A stretch of 64,000 nucleotides of DNA from Brevibacillus brevis (GTDB taxonomy: Bacteria; Bacillota; Bacilli; Brevibacillales; Brevibacillaceae), in assembly GCF_900637055.1 (NCBI RefSeq), contig NZ_LR134338.1, positions 2,428,001 to 2,492,000 on the forward strand, written 5' to 3'. Shown piece after piece: positions 45,840-55,512 of the stretch (position 1 is its first letter; each line of letters starts with the position of its first letter). Position numbers and translations under genes: made by a program. Under the pieces are notes generated by a model that was not told where the DNA came from, made no database searches, and saw only the letters and a program-made list of their open reading frames with translations.

Positions 45840-46922
45840 ATGTTCAAGCGCGAGGAGACGAAACCGGTTTTTGTAGGTGGAGTGCAAATCGGGGGCCAAA
45901 AAAGCGTAGTCATCCAGTCGATGACGACAGCAGACACACGTGATGTAGAAAAAACTCTGGCCGAGATTCAGAGACTGCACGATGTCGGTTGCCAAATTGT
46001 TCGCTTGGCCGTCATCAATGAAGATGCAGCACGTGCCATCAAAAAAATTAAAGAACGCTCCCCGTTGCCGCTTGTTGCCGACATTCATTTCGACCACAAG
46101 CTGGCATTGATTGCACTGGAGAGCGGGATTGATAAAATTCGGATCAACCCAGGCAACATCGGATCGAAAGAAAAAACGCAACGCGTAGTGGAAGCGTGCC
46201 GCGAGCGCAATGTTCCGATCCGTATCGGGGTCAACTCCGGTTCAGTAGAAAGAAGGCTTTTGGAAAAATACGGTTACCCTTCTCCGGAAGCGATCGTAGA
46301 AAGTGCAATAGACCACGTTCAAATTCTGGAAGACTTGAATTACGATAACATCGTCATTTCCTTGAAGTCTTCCGATGTTCCAACGATGATTCAAACCTAT
46401 TCGTTGATGGCACAGAAACGCAACTATCCGCTGCATGTTGGTGTAACAGAAGCAGGTACACAGTTCTCCGGCAGCATTAAGTCTTCAGTAGGAATCGGAA
46501 CGGTATTGTCGATGGGAATCGGTGACACCATCCGCGTATCCCTGACGGCTGATCCTGTTGAAGAAATTAAAGTAGCGAAACAAATCCTTCGCAGCTTGGA
46601 TATCGTGAACAACGATCCAGTGGTCATTGCATGCCCATCTTGCGGTCGATGCGCAATTGATTTGATCGGATTGGCAACAAAAGTCGAGGATGCTATTTCT
46701 ACACTGAAAGTACCGTTAAAAGTAGCGGTAATGGGTTGCGCGGTAAATGGCCCTGGTGAAGCTCGTGAAGCAGATGTAGGCGTTGCGGGCGGAAATGGCG
46801 AGGGCTTGATTTTCCGTAATGGTGAAATTGTTCGGAAAGTAAAAGAAACCGAGTTGTTTGAAGAGCTGATGAAAGAAATTAACGAAATAGTAAACGAGCA
46901 AAAACCTACAACTGTAGGGTAA
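45840..46922 (+). CDS. ispG: 4-hydroxy-3-methylbut-2-enyl diphosphate synthase IspG (GcpE)
   Basis: Iron-sulfur enzyme of the MEP pathway converting MEcPP to HMBPP. The TIM-barrel part begins PVFVGGVQIGGQKSVVIQSM and includes VADIHFDHKLAL. The 4Fe-4S cluster cysteines lie in IACPSCGRC and VMGCAVNGPGEA. The length of 360 is the usual bacterial size. GGATGG precedes the ATG. Confidence 0.97.
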   Translation: MFKREETKPVFVGGVQIGGQKSVVIQSMTTADTRDVEKTLAEIQRLHDVGCQIVRLAVINEDAARAIKKIKERSPLPLVADIHFDHKLALIALESGIDKIRINPGNIGSKEKTQRVVEACRERNVPIRIGVNSGSVERRLLEKYGYPSPEAIVESAIDHVQILEDLNYDNIVISLKSSDVPTMIQTYSLMAQKRNYPLHVGVTEAGTQFSGSIKSSVGIGTVLSMGIGDTIRVSLTADPVEEIKVAKQILRSLDIVNNDPVVIACPSCGRCAIDLIGLATKVEDAISTLKVPLKVAVMGCAVNGPGEAREADVGVAGGNGEGLIFRNGEIVRKVKETELFEELMKEINEIVNEQKPTTVG

Positions 46923-46961
46923 TGCATGTGATTGCTGATAAGGCATAAGGAGGACACGCAC

Positions 46962-48710
46962 GTGTTGAAGCAAAGTCAAATGTTGATTCCTACCCTGCGG
47001 GAAGTGCCATCCGACGCGGAGATTGCCAGCCACAAGCTGCTGCTCCGCGCTGGTATGGCCCGCCAACTGGCTTCCGGTATTTATACGTACCTGCCCCTGG
47101 CGCTCCGTTCCCTACACAAAATCCAAGCGATTGTGCGTGAAGAAATGAACAATGCTGGGGGACAAGAGCTGTTGATGCCAGCGATGCAACCAGCTGAGCT
47201 GTGGCATCAAACGGGTCGCTGGGATGTATACGGTCCCGAGCTCGTTCGCCTGCGTGATCGTCATGATCGTCCTTTTGCCTTGGGTCCAACCCACGAAGAA
47301 GTCATTACGAGTCTCGTGCGTGATGAGATTAACTCTTACAAAAAACTCCCGATCAACCTTTATCAAATTCAAACCAAGTTCCGTGATGAAGTTCGTCCGC
47401 GCTTCGGTTTGATTCGTTGCCGCGAGTTTATTATGAAGGATGCTTATTCTTTTGATACGTCACAGGAAGGTCTGGATCGCAACTTCCAGGCGATGTACGA
47501 TGCGTACACGAACATCTTTACCCGTGTAGGCTTGAACTTCCGTGCGGTAGAAGCGGATGCAGGTGCAATCGGCGGAAAAGGCACATACGAATTCATGGCG
47601 TTGTGCGACATTGGGGAAGACACGATTGCTTATTCTGAAGAAGGCGATTATGCGGCCAACTTGGAAAAGGCAGAAGTCGTGTACAAGCCATCTGCGAAGC
47701 CGGCAACAGAAGCGCCAGCTCGAGAAAAATTGCATACGCCTGGCATGAAAACGATCGACCAATTGGTACAAGCCCTGCAAATCGAAGCAAAGCAAATCAT
47801 CAAGAGTCTCATTTATCGCGTAGACGACAAGCTGGTTATGGTGCTGGTGCGCGGTGATCATGAGATCAATGAAGTGAAGCTGAAAAACTTGTATGATGCT
47901 ACAATCGTAGGACTGGCTTCTGAAGCGGATATCGTTTCGGTAACAGGGGCACCTGCAGGTTTTGTTGGCCCAGTTGGCATTGATCCTGAAAAAGTGGAAA
48001 TCATCGCGGACAATTTTGTTCAAGATGTTTATGATGGTGTCGTCGGTGCCAATGAAACTGACTATCATCTGACACACGTAGTTGCTGGCCGTGATTTTAC
48101 GGTTTCCCAATACGCTGACTTGCGCAACATTACAGAAGGCGACGAATGCCCTCGGTCAGGTGGTGTTATCAAGTTTGCACGTGGTGTAGAAGTCGGTCAC
48201 GTATTCAAGCTGGGTACGAAATACTCCACAGCGATGGGTGCTACGTACTTGGATGAGAACGGTCGCAGTCAACCGATGATCATGGGCTGCTACGGAATCG
48301 GTGTATCTCGCACAATTGCGGCAGTGATCGAGCAGAACAATGATGAAAATGGTATCATCTGGCCAGTATCTGTTGCACCTTTCCATGTGCATGTGATTCC
48401 GGTCAATGTTAAAGTAGAAGAGCAACGTCAAGTCAGTGAACAAATTACAGAAGCATTGCGCAAGGCTGGCGTAGAAGTTTTGTTTGACGATCGTCCTGAG
48501 CGTGCTGGTGTAAAGTTTAAAGACGCTGATTTGATTGGATTGCCTCTGCGTATTACCGTCTCCGATAAAGCAGCACAAGAAGGAACAGTTGAAGTGCGTA
48601 TTCGCAAAAATGGTGAAACACATGATGTGAAGCTGGATCAATTGGTTGATGAAGTGAAAGGCCTCTTATCTCGTGTTGACCATACCGGAGCTGCCTTGTT
48701 CGGTAACTAG
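46962..48710 (+). CDS. proS: Prolyl-tRNA synthetase (bacterial type)
   Basis: Charges tRNA-Pro. Class II motifs are visible (motif 2 region [17 protein letters not shown], motif 3 [18 protein letters not shown]), with the bacterial editing insertion between them (about 230-385, containing [12 protein letters not shown]) and a C-terminal anticodon domain. The GTG at 46962 follows AAGGAGG; 582 residues. Only 39 bases separate it from ispG, which leaves no room for a T-box. Confidence 0.98.
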   Translation: MLKQSQMLIPTLREVPSDAEIASHKLLLRAGMARQLASGIYTYLPLALRSLHKIQAIVREEMNNAGGQELLMPAMQPAELWHQTGRWDVYGPELVRLRDRHDRPFALGPTHEEVITSLVRDEINSYKKLPINLYQIQTKFRDEVRPRFGLIRCREFIMKDAYSFDTSQEGLDRNFQAMYDAYTNIFTRVGLNFRAVEADAGAIGGKGTYEFMALCDIGEDTIAYSEEGDYAANLEKAEVVYKPSAKPATEAPAREKLHTPGMKTIDQLVQALQIEAKQIIKSLIYRVDDKLVMVLVRGDHEINEVKLKNLYDATIVGLASEADIVSVTGAPAGFVGPVGIDPEKVEIIADNFVQDVYDGVVGANETDYHLTHVVAGRDFTVSQYADLRNITEGDECPRSGGVIKFARGVEVGHVFKLGTKYSTAMGATYLDENGRSQPMIMGCYGIGVSRTIAAVIEQNNDENGIIWPVSVAPFHVHVIPVNVKVEEQRQVSEQITEALRKAGVEVLFDDRPERAGVKFKDADLIGLPLRITVSDKAAQEGTVEVRIRKNGETHDVKLDQLVDEVKGLLSRVDHTGAALFGN

Positions 48711-48749
48711 TTGCATGCAGGAATAAGAAGGATTTTGTCGAATTTTTAC

Positions 48750-48787
48750 GGGGTACTCCCCTGGATTAACGGGGAGTGCCTCTTTTT
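48750..48787 (+). terminator. Terminator after proS
   Basis: GGGGTACTCCCC (48750-48761) pairs with GGGGAGTGCCTC (48771-48782) through 12 positions including two G-T pairs, and TTTTTCTT follows. It closes the rpsB-to-proS region ahead of polC. Confidence 0.85.
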
Positions 48788-48826
48788 CTTGTTTGAACGC
48801 TCACTTATAGGGAAGGTGGGAAAACC

Positions 48827-51800
48827 GTGGACCGTTTACAAGAGCAAAAACATCGCTTCTCCCTATTGGTCAAGCAAATGGAAGTTCCTGACGAATGGGT
48901 GGAGCGATTTTTTCTTGATGCTCAGATTGAAAAGCTAGAGCTGTATAAGCAAAACAAAGAATGGGTTTTTCACTTTGCCCTCCCGAGAATGATACCTGCG
49001 GATGTTTATGCAGCTTTTACCAAGCGATTGACGCATACATTTTCACATCTAGCCAAAGTAGATACCCGATTTCGCTATCTGCAAAAGCCGTCTCTCGATC
49101 ACGTAGTCGAAGAGTATTGGGATGTCTTGCTGGCGGGTCTGGAGCCAACTCTGAACTCCTTGGCAGTTACGATGCGTCAAGCCCGTAAGCAAGTCGACCA
49201 ACAGGAAGTCAAGGTGTACTTGCCAACGGAGATGTCCGTTGAGGTTGCCAAGCGAAAACGAGCGGATAATGAGCTTTTGGCTGCTTTCCAGAAAGCTACC
49301 GATTGTTCGATGCGCTTTACTTTCCATGGGGAAGAAAGCGATGACGCGTATAAGGCCTTTGAGGAGCAACGGAAAGAGGAAGAGCGCGCGCTCGTCGAAG
49401 TTGTGATGACTTCTGTTCAACAAGAGAACAAATCGTCTGATAAAGCTGAGGCTGTCACTACGCTCATGATGGGGTATGAAATCAAAGATGCACCGATCCC
49501 GATTTGCGAAATTCAAGATGAGGAACGGCGTATCGTCATCCAAGGAACCGTATTTAACGTGGAAGTAAAAGAGCTTCGCAGTGGACGTCATTTGCTCACG
49601 TTCAACGTTTCAGACTATACGGATTCTCTCACGGTGAAGATGTTCTCCCGCGATAAAGAAGACGTGAAAATGCTTGAATTGCTGAAAGACGGCATGTGGG
49701 TGAAAGTGCGGGGAAGTGTACAGCATGACACATTTGTACGCGATCTAGTTATGAATGCCAATGATTTGAACCAGATTGAGCAGGTCATTCGCAAAGATCA
49801 AGCGGATGAAAAACGGGTCGAGCTCCATTGCCATACGCCGATGAGTGCGCTGGATGCTGTTGCATCTGTAAAATCACTGGTCTCGACGGCAGCAAAGTGG
49901 GGGCATAAAGCAATTGCTGTCACTGACCATGGTGTCGTGCAGGCTTTTCCAGAGGCGTATTCCATCGCCAAAAAGAACAATATCAAATGCATTCTCGGTA
50001 TGGAAGCGTACGTAGTCGAGGATGGTATCGATATCGTTTACAACCTGCAAGCAGACAATAATCTTTCCATTGATGAAAATACGGAATATGTTGTGTTTGA
50101 TACGGAAACGACGGGGTTAAACGCGTCAGAGCATACAATCATCGAGATCGCTGCTGTCAAAATGAAGGGCTCGGAAATTGTCGACCAATGGACGGAGCTG
50201 ATCGACCCGCAATTGGAAATTGGGCCAAAGACAACTGAGATCACGGGGATTACCAACGAAATGCTCCGTGGGCAAGACACACTCGATGTGGTGCTCCGCA
50301 AGTTCAAGGATTTTACAGGTGACGCCATCCTGGTCGCGCACAACGCAGAGTTTGACAAAGCGTTTATTAATGCATGCGCTAAAAGGATTGGCATGGAGCC
50401 ATGGAGCAATCCATTTTTAGATACACTGCCGTTGGCGCGCTTGATGTACAAAGGAATGCGCAATTATCGTTTGGGATCATTAGCGAAAAAGTTCAACGTC
50501 GAGCTCATCAATGCTCACCGTGCGTTGGACGATACCGTGGCATTGGCTCACGTGTTCCAGCAAATGCTAAAGGACATTAAAGAAGCGGAAATCAAATCGC
50601 TGGCGGAGTTGAATGAAAAAAGCAACGAAGAGGCGGATTACAAGAGTGGACGACCATTCCATGCGACGATTCTGGTGCAAAATAAAGAAGGCCTCAAAAA
50701 CCTGTACAAGCTTGTAAGTCGTTCCCATGTGGAAACATTCTTCCGTTGGCCACGAATTCAGCGAAGCCAGCTGACCAAATACCGCGAAGGCTTGCTAATT
50801 GGTACGGCGTGCAAAGACGGAGAACTCATGCAATCGATTCTCCGCGGTAAGTCACCTGAAGAATTGAAGGAAGTTGCTGCTTTTTACGACTTTTTGGAAT
50901 TACAGCCGGTTGCTCATTACTCACCCCTGTTGCGTAATGAAGAAATTCCTTCGCTGGAGACGATGAAAGGCTATCATGAAAAGATCGTCGAAATGGGAAA
51001 AGAGCTCGGCAAGCTGGTCGTAGCTACAGGGGATGTGCACTTTCTGAATCCCCAGGATGAGATCTTCCGCGATGTTTTCTTATTGTCAAAAGGTGATCCA
51101 ACCGCAGGCAACCAGCCGCCGCTTTACTTTCATACAACGGATGAGATGCTGGAGGCGTTCTCCTTTTTGGGAGAAGAGACCGCAAAAGAAATTGTCGTGA
51201 CGAACACAAATGCTATCGCGGATATGATTGAGGATATTAGTCCGATTCCAGACAAGCTGTACACGCCGATCATTGAAGGGGCGGACGATGAGCTGCGTCA
51301 AATGTGCTACGATAAGGCGAAGTCCTTATATGGCGATCCGTTGCCTGAGCTGGTCGAGCATCGCTTGGAAAAAGAATTGAACAGTATCATCAAGCACGGT
51401 TTCGGTGTGATTTATTTGATTTCACAGCGTTTGGTAACAAAGTCGTTGAAAGACGGTTATCTGGTAGGTTCTCGTGGGTCTGTAGGCTCTTCCTTTGTAG
51501 CGACCATGTCGGAGATTACAGAGGTTAATCCACTGCCGCCTCATTATCGTTGCCCAAATTGCAAACATAGCGAGTTCATTACAGATGGTTCAATCGCCTC
51601 TGGATTTGACCTGGAGGATAAAGCATGCCCGCAATGCGGAACCATGTATGCCAAGGATGGGCAAGACATCCCGTTCGAAACGTTCCTCGGCTTTAAAGGA
51701 GACAAGGTACCTGATATTGACTTGAACTTCTCTGGTGATTATCAGCCGCGTGCGCATAAGTACACACAGGAGCTGTTTGGAGCGGACTACGTATACCGTG

Positions 51801-53131
51801 CAGGAACGATTGGTACGGTTGCGGAAAAAACAGCGTATGGCTACGTGCGCAAGTATGCCGACGAACGAGGCATGACGTTGCGAAATGCGGAGATATCCCG
51901 GATCGTGAACGGCTGCACAGGTGTAAAAAGGACGACAGGGCAGCATCCGGGCGGAATTATCGTAGTACCTGACTACATGGAGATTGAAGACTTTTGTCCG
52001 ATTCAGTTCCCGGCTGATGATAATGAGTCAGAATGGCGCACAACCCATTTCGACTTCCACTCCATTCATGACAACTTGCTAAAACTCGATATTCTGGGAC
52101 ACGACGATCCGACCGTCATTCGTATGCTGCAAGACTTGACGGGAATGGACCCGAAGACGATTCCACTGGATGATAAAAAGACGATGTCCATCTTCAGTTC
52201 GACGGAAGCCTTGGGGGTTACACCTGAGCAAATCGGTACGAACATGGGGACATTGGGCATTCCTGAGTTCGGAACCAAATTCGTACGTCAGATGTTAGAA
52301 GACACCAAACCGACTACGTTTGCCGAGCTTGTTCAGATTTCTGGACTCTCTCACGGTACGGACGTTTGGTTGAACAACGCTCAGGACTTGATCCGCAACG
52401 GTACCTGCAAGCTGCCAGATGTAATTGGTTGTCGTGACGATATCATGGTGTACTTGATCTATAAAGGGCTAGAGCCTTCTCGTGCCTTTAAGATCATGGA
52501 GTCCGTGCGTAAGGGTAAAGGGGTTCCTGAGGATGATCAGGAAGAAATGCGCAATAACAACGTGCCAGAATGGTATATTCAGTCGTGCCAGCGAATCAAG
52601 TACATGTTCCCGAAAGCGCATGCGACTGCCTACGTCATGATGGCTGTACGGATCGCATACTTCAAGGTTCATCGCCCATTGGAGTTTTACGCGACGTATT
52701 TCACTGTTCGCGCAGATGACTTTGATATTCCGCTGATGGTTAAAGGCTCAGCGGCGATCAAGCAAAAGATTGAAGAGATCGAGGGCAAGGGACACGATGC
52801 ACAGCCAAAAGAAAAAGCATTGCTGACTGTCTTGGAGATGGCGCTGGAGATGGTAGAACGCGGCTTCCGTTTTGCCAACGTTGATTTGTACAAATCGGAC
52901 GCTACTCGCTTCTTGATCGAAGGGGATTCTCTCATCGCTCCATTCAACGCCCTGCCTGGTTTAGGGACGAATGCAGCGATCAGTATCGTGCAAGCGAGAG
53001 AGCAAGGGGAGTTTTTGTCCAAGGAGGACCTCCTATCCCGATCCCGTATATCCAAGACCATTTTGGAGTTCTTGGATGAGCAAGGTGCTTTGAAAGGATT
53101 GCCAGAATCCAACCAGCTATCCTTGTTCTAA
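48827..53131 (+). CDS. polC: DNA polymerase III alpha subunit, Gram-positive type PolC
   Basis: Main replicative polymerase of low-GC Gram-positives, 1434 residues. In order: an N-terminal domain, an OB domain (about 225-320), a PHP domain (from VELHCHTPMSALDAV) interrupted by a DEDDh 3'-5' exonuclease (VVFDTETTG, with Asp425 and Glu427), and the C-family polymerase palm with PDIDLNFSGD (Asp963 and Asp965). A four-cysteine zinc site (CPNCKH and CPQCGT) lies before the palm. GTG start after GGAAGGTGGG. It occupies the same position after proS as in B. subtilis. Confidence 0.99.
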   Translation: MDRLQEQKHRFSLLVKQMEVPDEWVERFFLDAQIEKLELYKQNKEWVFHFALPRMIPADVYAAFTKRLTHTFSHLAKVDTRFRYLQKPSLDHVVEEYWDVLLAGLEPTLNSLAVTMRQARKQVDQQEVKVYLPTEMSVEVAKRKRADNELLAAFQKATDCSMRFTFHGEESDDAYKAFEEQRKEEERALVEVVMTSVQQENKSSDKAEAVTTLMMGYEIKDAPIPICEIQDEERRIVIQGTVFNVEVKELRSGRHLLTFNVSDYTDSLTVKMFSRDKEDVKMLELLKDGMWVKVRGSVQHDTFVRDLVMNANDLNQIEQVIRKDQADEKRVELHCHTPMSALDAVASVKSLVSTAAKWGHKAIAVTDHGVVQAFPEAYSIAKKNNIKCILGMEAYVVEDGIDIVYNLQADNNLSIDENTEYVVFDTETTGLNASEHTIIEIAAVKMKGSEIVDQWTELIDPQLEIGPKTTEITGITNEMLRGQDTLDVVLRKFKDFTGDAILVAHNAEFDKAFINACAKRIGMEPWSNPFLDTLPLARLMYKGMRNYRLGSLAKKFNVELINAHRALDDTVALAHVFQQMLKDIKEAEIKSLAELNEKSNEEADYKSGRPFHATILVQNKEGLKNLYKLVSRSHVETFFRWPRIQRSQLTKYREGLLIGTACKDGELMQSILRGKSPEELKEVAAFYDFLELQPVAHYSPLLRNEEIPSLETMKGYHEKIVEMGKELGKLVVATGDVHFLNPQDEIFRDVFLLSKGDPTAGNQPPLYFHTTDEMLEAFSFLGEETAKEIVVTNTNAIADMIEDISPIPDKLYTPIIEGADDELRQMCYDKAKSLYGDPLPELVEHRLEKELNSIIKHGFGVIYLISQRLVTKSLKDGYLVGSRGSVGSSFVATMSEITEVNPLPPHYRCPNCKHSEFITDGSIASGFDLEDKACPQCGTMYAKDGQDIPFETFLGFKGDKVPDIDLNFSGDYQPRAHKYTQELFGADYVYRAGTIGTVAEKTAYGYVRKYADERGMTLRNAEISRIVNGCTGVKRTTGQHPGGIIVVPDYMEIEDFCPIQFPADDNESEWRTTHFDFHSIHDNLLKLDILGHDDPTVIRMLQDLTGMDPKTIPLDDKKTMSIFSSTEALGVTPEQIGTNMGTLGIPEFGTKFVRQMLEDTKPTTFAELVQISGLSHGTDVWLNNAQDLIRNGTCKLPDVIGCRDDIMVYLIYKGLEPSRAFKIMESVRKGKGVPEDDQEEMRNNNVPEWYIQSCQRIKYMFPKAHATAYVMMAVRIAYFKVHRPLEFYATYFTVRADDFDIPLMVKGSAAIKQKIEEIEGKGHDAQPKEKALLTVLEMALEMVERGFRFANVDLYKSDATRFLIEGDSLIAPFNALPGLGTNAAISIVQAREQGEFLSKEDLLSRSRISKTILEFLDEQGALKGLPESNQLSLF

Positions 53132-53164
53132 GGCGTGCGGTCAAGGCTCACAGTCATCCAAAGG

Positions 53165-53193
53165 TTGTCAGCGGAGGGCTGTTATGCTATAAT
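53165..53193 (+). promoter_or_regulatory. SigA promoter of the rimP-nusA-infB operon
   Basis: TTGTCA (53165-53170), 17 bases, TATAAT (53188-53193), with an extended -10 (TGC before the box). It is one of the two strongest promoters in the window. Transcription should begin near 53200, about 100 bases before rimP. Confidence 0.85.
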
Positions 53194-53230
53194 TTTTTTG
53201 GAAATACTGGTTTTATACGCATGGCTGATC

Positions 53231-53259
53231 GAGAGTGGGGAAACCCACTCTTTCTTTCT
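53231..53259 (+). terminator. Leader attenuator of the nusA operon
   Basis: AGAGTGGG (53232-53239), loop GAAA, CCCACTCT (53244-53251), then a T-rich tail (TTCTTTCT). It lies about 30-50 bases after the expected transcription start and before the first gene, so it can work as an attenuator. In B. subtilis the nusA operon is reported to be autoregulated by NusA-dependent termination in the leader; the same layout is seen here, but the function is inferred. Confidence 0.75.
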
Positions 53260-53298
53260 GGCTACACCTCATGGTTCAAATGAGAAGGAGGTACTTGC

Positions 53299-53757
53299 TT
53301 GAGCAAGGTAACGAGCATCGTCACTGAACTCGTCACGCCCATTGTTGAAGAAGTGGGCCTGGAGCTGGTTGACATCGAGTACAAAAAGGAAGGCAGCAAC
53401 TGGTTTCTGCGCGTGTTTATCGACAATGAAACTGGCAACATCGACATTGATGACTGCCGCCTTGTCAGCGAGAAGCTGAGCGAAAAACTAGACGAAGTAG
53501 ATCCCATCCCTACGGCATACTTTTTAGAAGTATCTTCGCCGGGTGCTGAGCGCCCATTGCGCAAGGATAAGGATTTCACGAAAGCTGTCGGCAGAAATGT
53601 GCATATCACAACAAAAGAGCCAATAGAAGGTGCAACCACGTTCGAAGGCGAACTGATATCCTATGAGGATGGCAAGCTGACAGTAAAAGAAGCAAAGAAA
53701 ACGTATGTAATTTCCCAAGAGCAAATTGACACGGCTAGAATGGCAATTATTTTTTAG
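53299..53757 (+). CDS. rimP: Ribosome maturation factor RimP
   Basis: Assists 30S subunit maturation. The 152-residue protein contains [20 protein letters not shown] and [16 protein letters not shown], both diagnostic. TTG start with AAGGAGG seven bases upstream. It opens the nusA-infB operon as in most bacteria. Confidence 0.96.
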   Translation: MSKVTSIVTELVTPIVEEVGLELVDIEYKKEGSNWFLRVFIDNETGNIDIDDCRLVSEKLSEKLDEVDPIPTAYFLEVSSPGAERPLRKDKDFTKAVGRNVHITTKEPIEGATTFEGELISYEDGKLTVKEAKKTYVISQEQIDTARMAIIF

Positions 53758-53810
53758 TTGTCGCGGCCAGTGTTAGCCCGTGGTAAGTAAAGGAGGAGGC
53801 AACGAAAGTC

Positions 53811-54902
53811 ATGAACGGCGATTTTATCGAGGCTTTAGAAGCCATTGAGAGAGAGAAAGGCATCACCAAAGACGTACTGATCGAGGCTATCGAAGCGGCT
53901 CTTATCTCTGGATACAAACGTAACTTCAACTCGGCCCAAAATGTGCGGGTGGATGTAAATCGTCATTCAGGTATGGTGCGTGTGTTTGCGCGGAAGAGCG
54001 TAGTCGAAGAGGTTTTGGATCCGCGCCTCGAGATCTCTCAAGAAGCAGCACAAGAAATCGATCCTAACTTCCGTCTGGAGGACATCGTAGAAATCGAGGT
54101 AACGCCTCGTGATTTCGGTCGTATTGCCGCTCAGACAGCGAAGCAAGTGGTTACGCAGCGCATTCGCGAAGCGGAGCGCGGTTTGATCTACAGCGAGTTT
54201 ATTGAGCGTGAAGACGATATCGTAACTGGCGTCGTTCAACGTATGGACGCTCGCAATTATTACATTGATCTGGGTAAGGCGGAAGCTGTTATGCCGATCA
54301 CTGAAAAAATGCCATCCGAAGATTTTAAATCACAAGATCGTGTGAAGGCATACATCATCAAAGTAGAGAAAACCACTAAAGGACCGCAAATCGTCGTTTC
54401 CCGTACTCACCCGGGGCTCTTGAAGCGCCTCTTCGAATTAGAAGTGCCAGAAATATATGACGGTGTGGTTGAAATCAAGTCTGTAGCGCGTGAAGCAGGT
54501 GATCGTTCGAAGATCGCTGTTCATTCGATCAACGCCGATGTAGATCCAGTTGGAGCATGTGTGGGTCCAAAGGGCATGCGTGTCCAAACGATCGTTACAG
54601 AGCTGAAAGGCGAGAAGATCGACATTGTCCGTTGGTCTGAAGATCCTGCCGAGTACGTAGCCAACGCACTCAGCCCTGCGAAGGTTCTGCATGTTGAGGT
54701 CAACGTCACGGAGAAGGTTACACGTGTAATCGTTCCCGATTATCAATTGTCTCTGGCGATTGGTAAGCGTGGTCAAAACGCACGTCTGGCAGCCAAGCTG
54801 ACTGGCTGGAAAATCGATATCAAGAGCGAGTCCCAAGCCGACCAAGAAGGCATCGCTTATCCGAAAGAAGTAGAGAGCGATGAAGGGACGGACAACGAAT
54901 AA
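53811..54902 (+). CDS. nusA: Transcription termination/antitermination factor NusA
   Basis: Binds RNA polymerase and modulates pausing and intrinsic termination. The 363-residue protein has the N-terminal polymerase-binding domain (IEREKGITKDVLIEAIEAAL), S1 domain (about 130-200) and two KH domains (DPVGACVGPKGMRVQTIVTE and AIGKRGQNARLAAKLTGW). It lacks the acidic C-terminal repeats of proteobacterial NusA, as expected in Bacilli. GGAGGAGG precedes the ATG. It may regulate its own leader at 53231-53259. Confidence 0.98.
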   Translation: MNGDFIEALEAIEREKGITKDVLIEAIEAALISGYKRNFNSAQNVRVDVNRHSGMVRVFARKSVVEEVLDPRLEISQEAAQEIDPNFRLEDIVEIEVTPRDFGRIAAQTAKQVVTQRIREAERGLIYSEFIEREDDIVTGVVQRMDARNYYIDLGKAEAVMPITEKMPSEDFKSQDRVKAYIIKVEKTTKGPQIVVSRTHPGLLKRLFELEVPEIYDGVVEIKSVAREAGDRSKIAVHSINADVDPVGACVGPKGMRVQTIVTELKGEKIDIVRWSEDPAEYVANALSPAKVLHVEVNVTEKVTRVIVPDYQLSLAIGKRGQNARLAAKLTGWKIDIKSESQADQEGIAYPKEVESDEGTDNE

Positions 54903-54904
54903 TC

Positions 54905-55195
54905 ATGAAGCAAAAAAAGATCCCGTTGCGTAAGTGCATTGTTTGCCAAGGAATGTTTCCGAAAAAGGAATTAGTCCGCGTCGTCCGGACGCCAGAAGAA
55001 GAGATCGTCATTGATCTTACTGGAAGGGCGGCGGGACGCGGTACCTATGTGTGTCGGCAGGAAAGCTGTCTGAAGCCGGATGCGTTCGCATCGGGAAAAT
55101 GGAAAAAAGTGCTGGAACGTGCCCTCAATATGTCCATCTCCCAAGAAAAGTATGATGCTTTCCGTGAGAAATGGCTGGAGATGATGGGAAAATGA
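54905..55195 (+). CDS. rnpM: RNase P modulator RnpM (YlxR)
   Basis: A 96-residue basic protein with the YlxR signature RKCIVCQGMFPKKELVRVV and AAGRGTYVCRQESC. In B. subtilis YlxR is reported to bind RNase P RNA and was renamed RnpM; earlier work described it as a nucleoid-associated regulator. The start is two bases after the nusA stop and the end overlaps ylxQ by four bases. Confidence 0.94.
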   Translation: MKQKKIPLRKCIVCQGMFPKKELVRVVRTPEEEIVIDLTGRAAGRGTYVCRQESCLKPDAFASGKWKKVLERALNMSISQEKYDAFREKWLEMMGK

Positions 55196-55491
55196 TCCCA
55201 AAAGCAGCACAACTACTCGGATTGGCGATGCGTGCGAGAAAGATCATTACCGGAGAGGAACTGGTCATTACCGCTATTCGTAATGGGCAGGCCCGCCTGG
55301 TATTGCTCGCATCAGATGCATCAGACAATACCGCCAAGAAAGTAAAGGATAAATGTTCCTATTACGGTGTCTCATGTGTAACCACTGGCGACCGACATTC
55401 ATTGGGACACGCAATCGGAAAAGATGGGCGCGTTACCGTGGCGGTAACCGATGGGAAATTGGCCGAAAGCATTCAGCGTCTGCTCACCTAA
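55192..55491 (+). CDS. ylxQ: L7Ae-family RNA-binding protein YlxQ
   Basis: A 99-residue L7Ae/L30e-like protein (LLGLAMRARKIITGEELVIT, RLVLLASDASDNTAKKV) that likely binds kink-turn RNA; its exact target is not settled. The ATG at 55192 overlaps the rnpM stop (ATGA). An upstream in-frame start at 55171 is possible but would extend into rnpM. Confidence 0.92.
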   Translation: MIPKAAQLLGLAMRARKIITGEELVITAIRNGQARLVLLASDASDNTAKKVKDKCSYYGVSCVTTGDRHSLGHAIGKDGRVTVAVTDGKLAESIQRLLT

Positions 55492-55512
55492 CTTAGAAAG
55501 GGTGAAGTATAT

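Noticed and set aside
46923..46961. T-box riboswitch for proS
   Set aside because: Only 39 bases separate ispG and proS; a T-box needs about 200.
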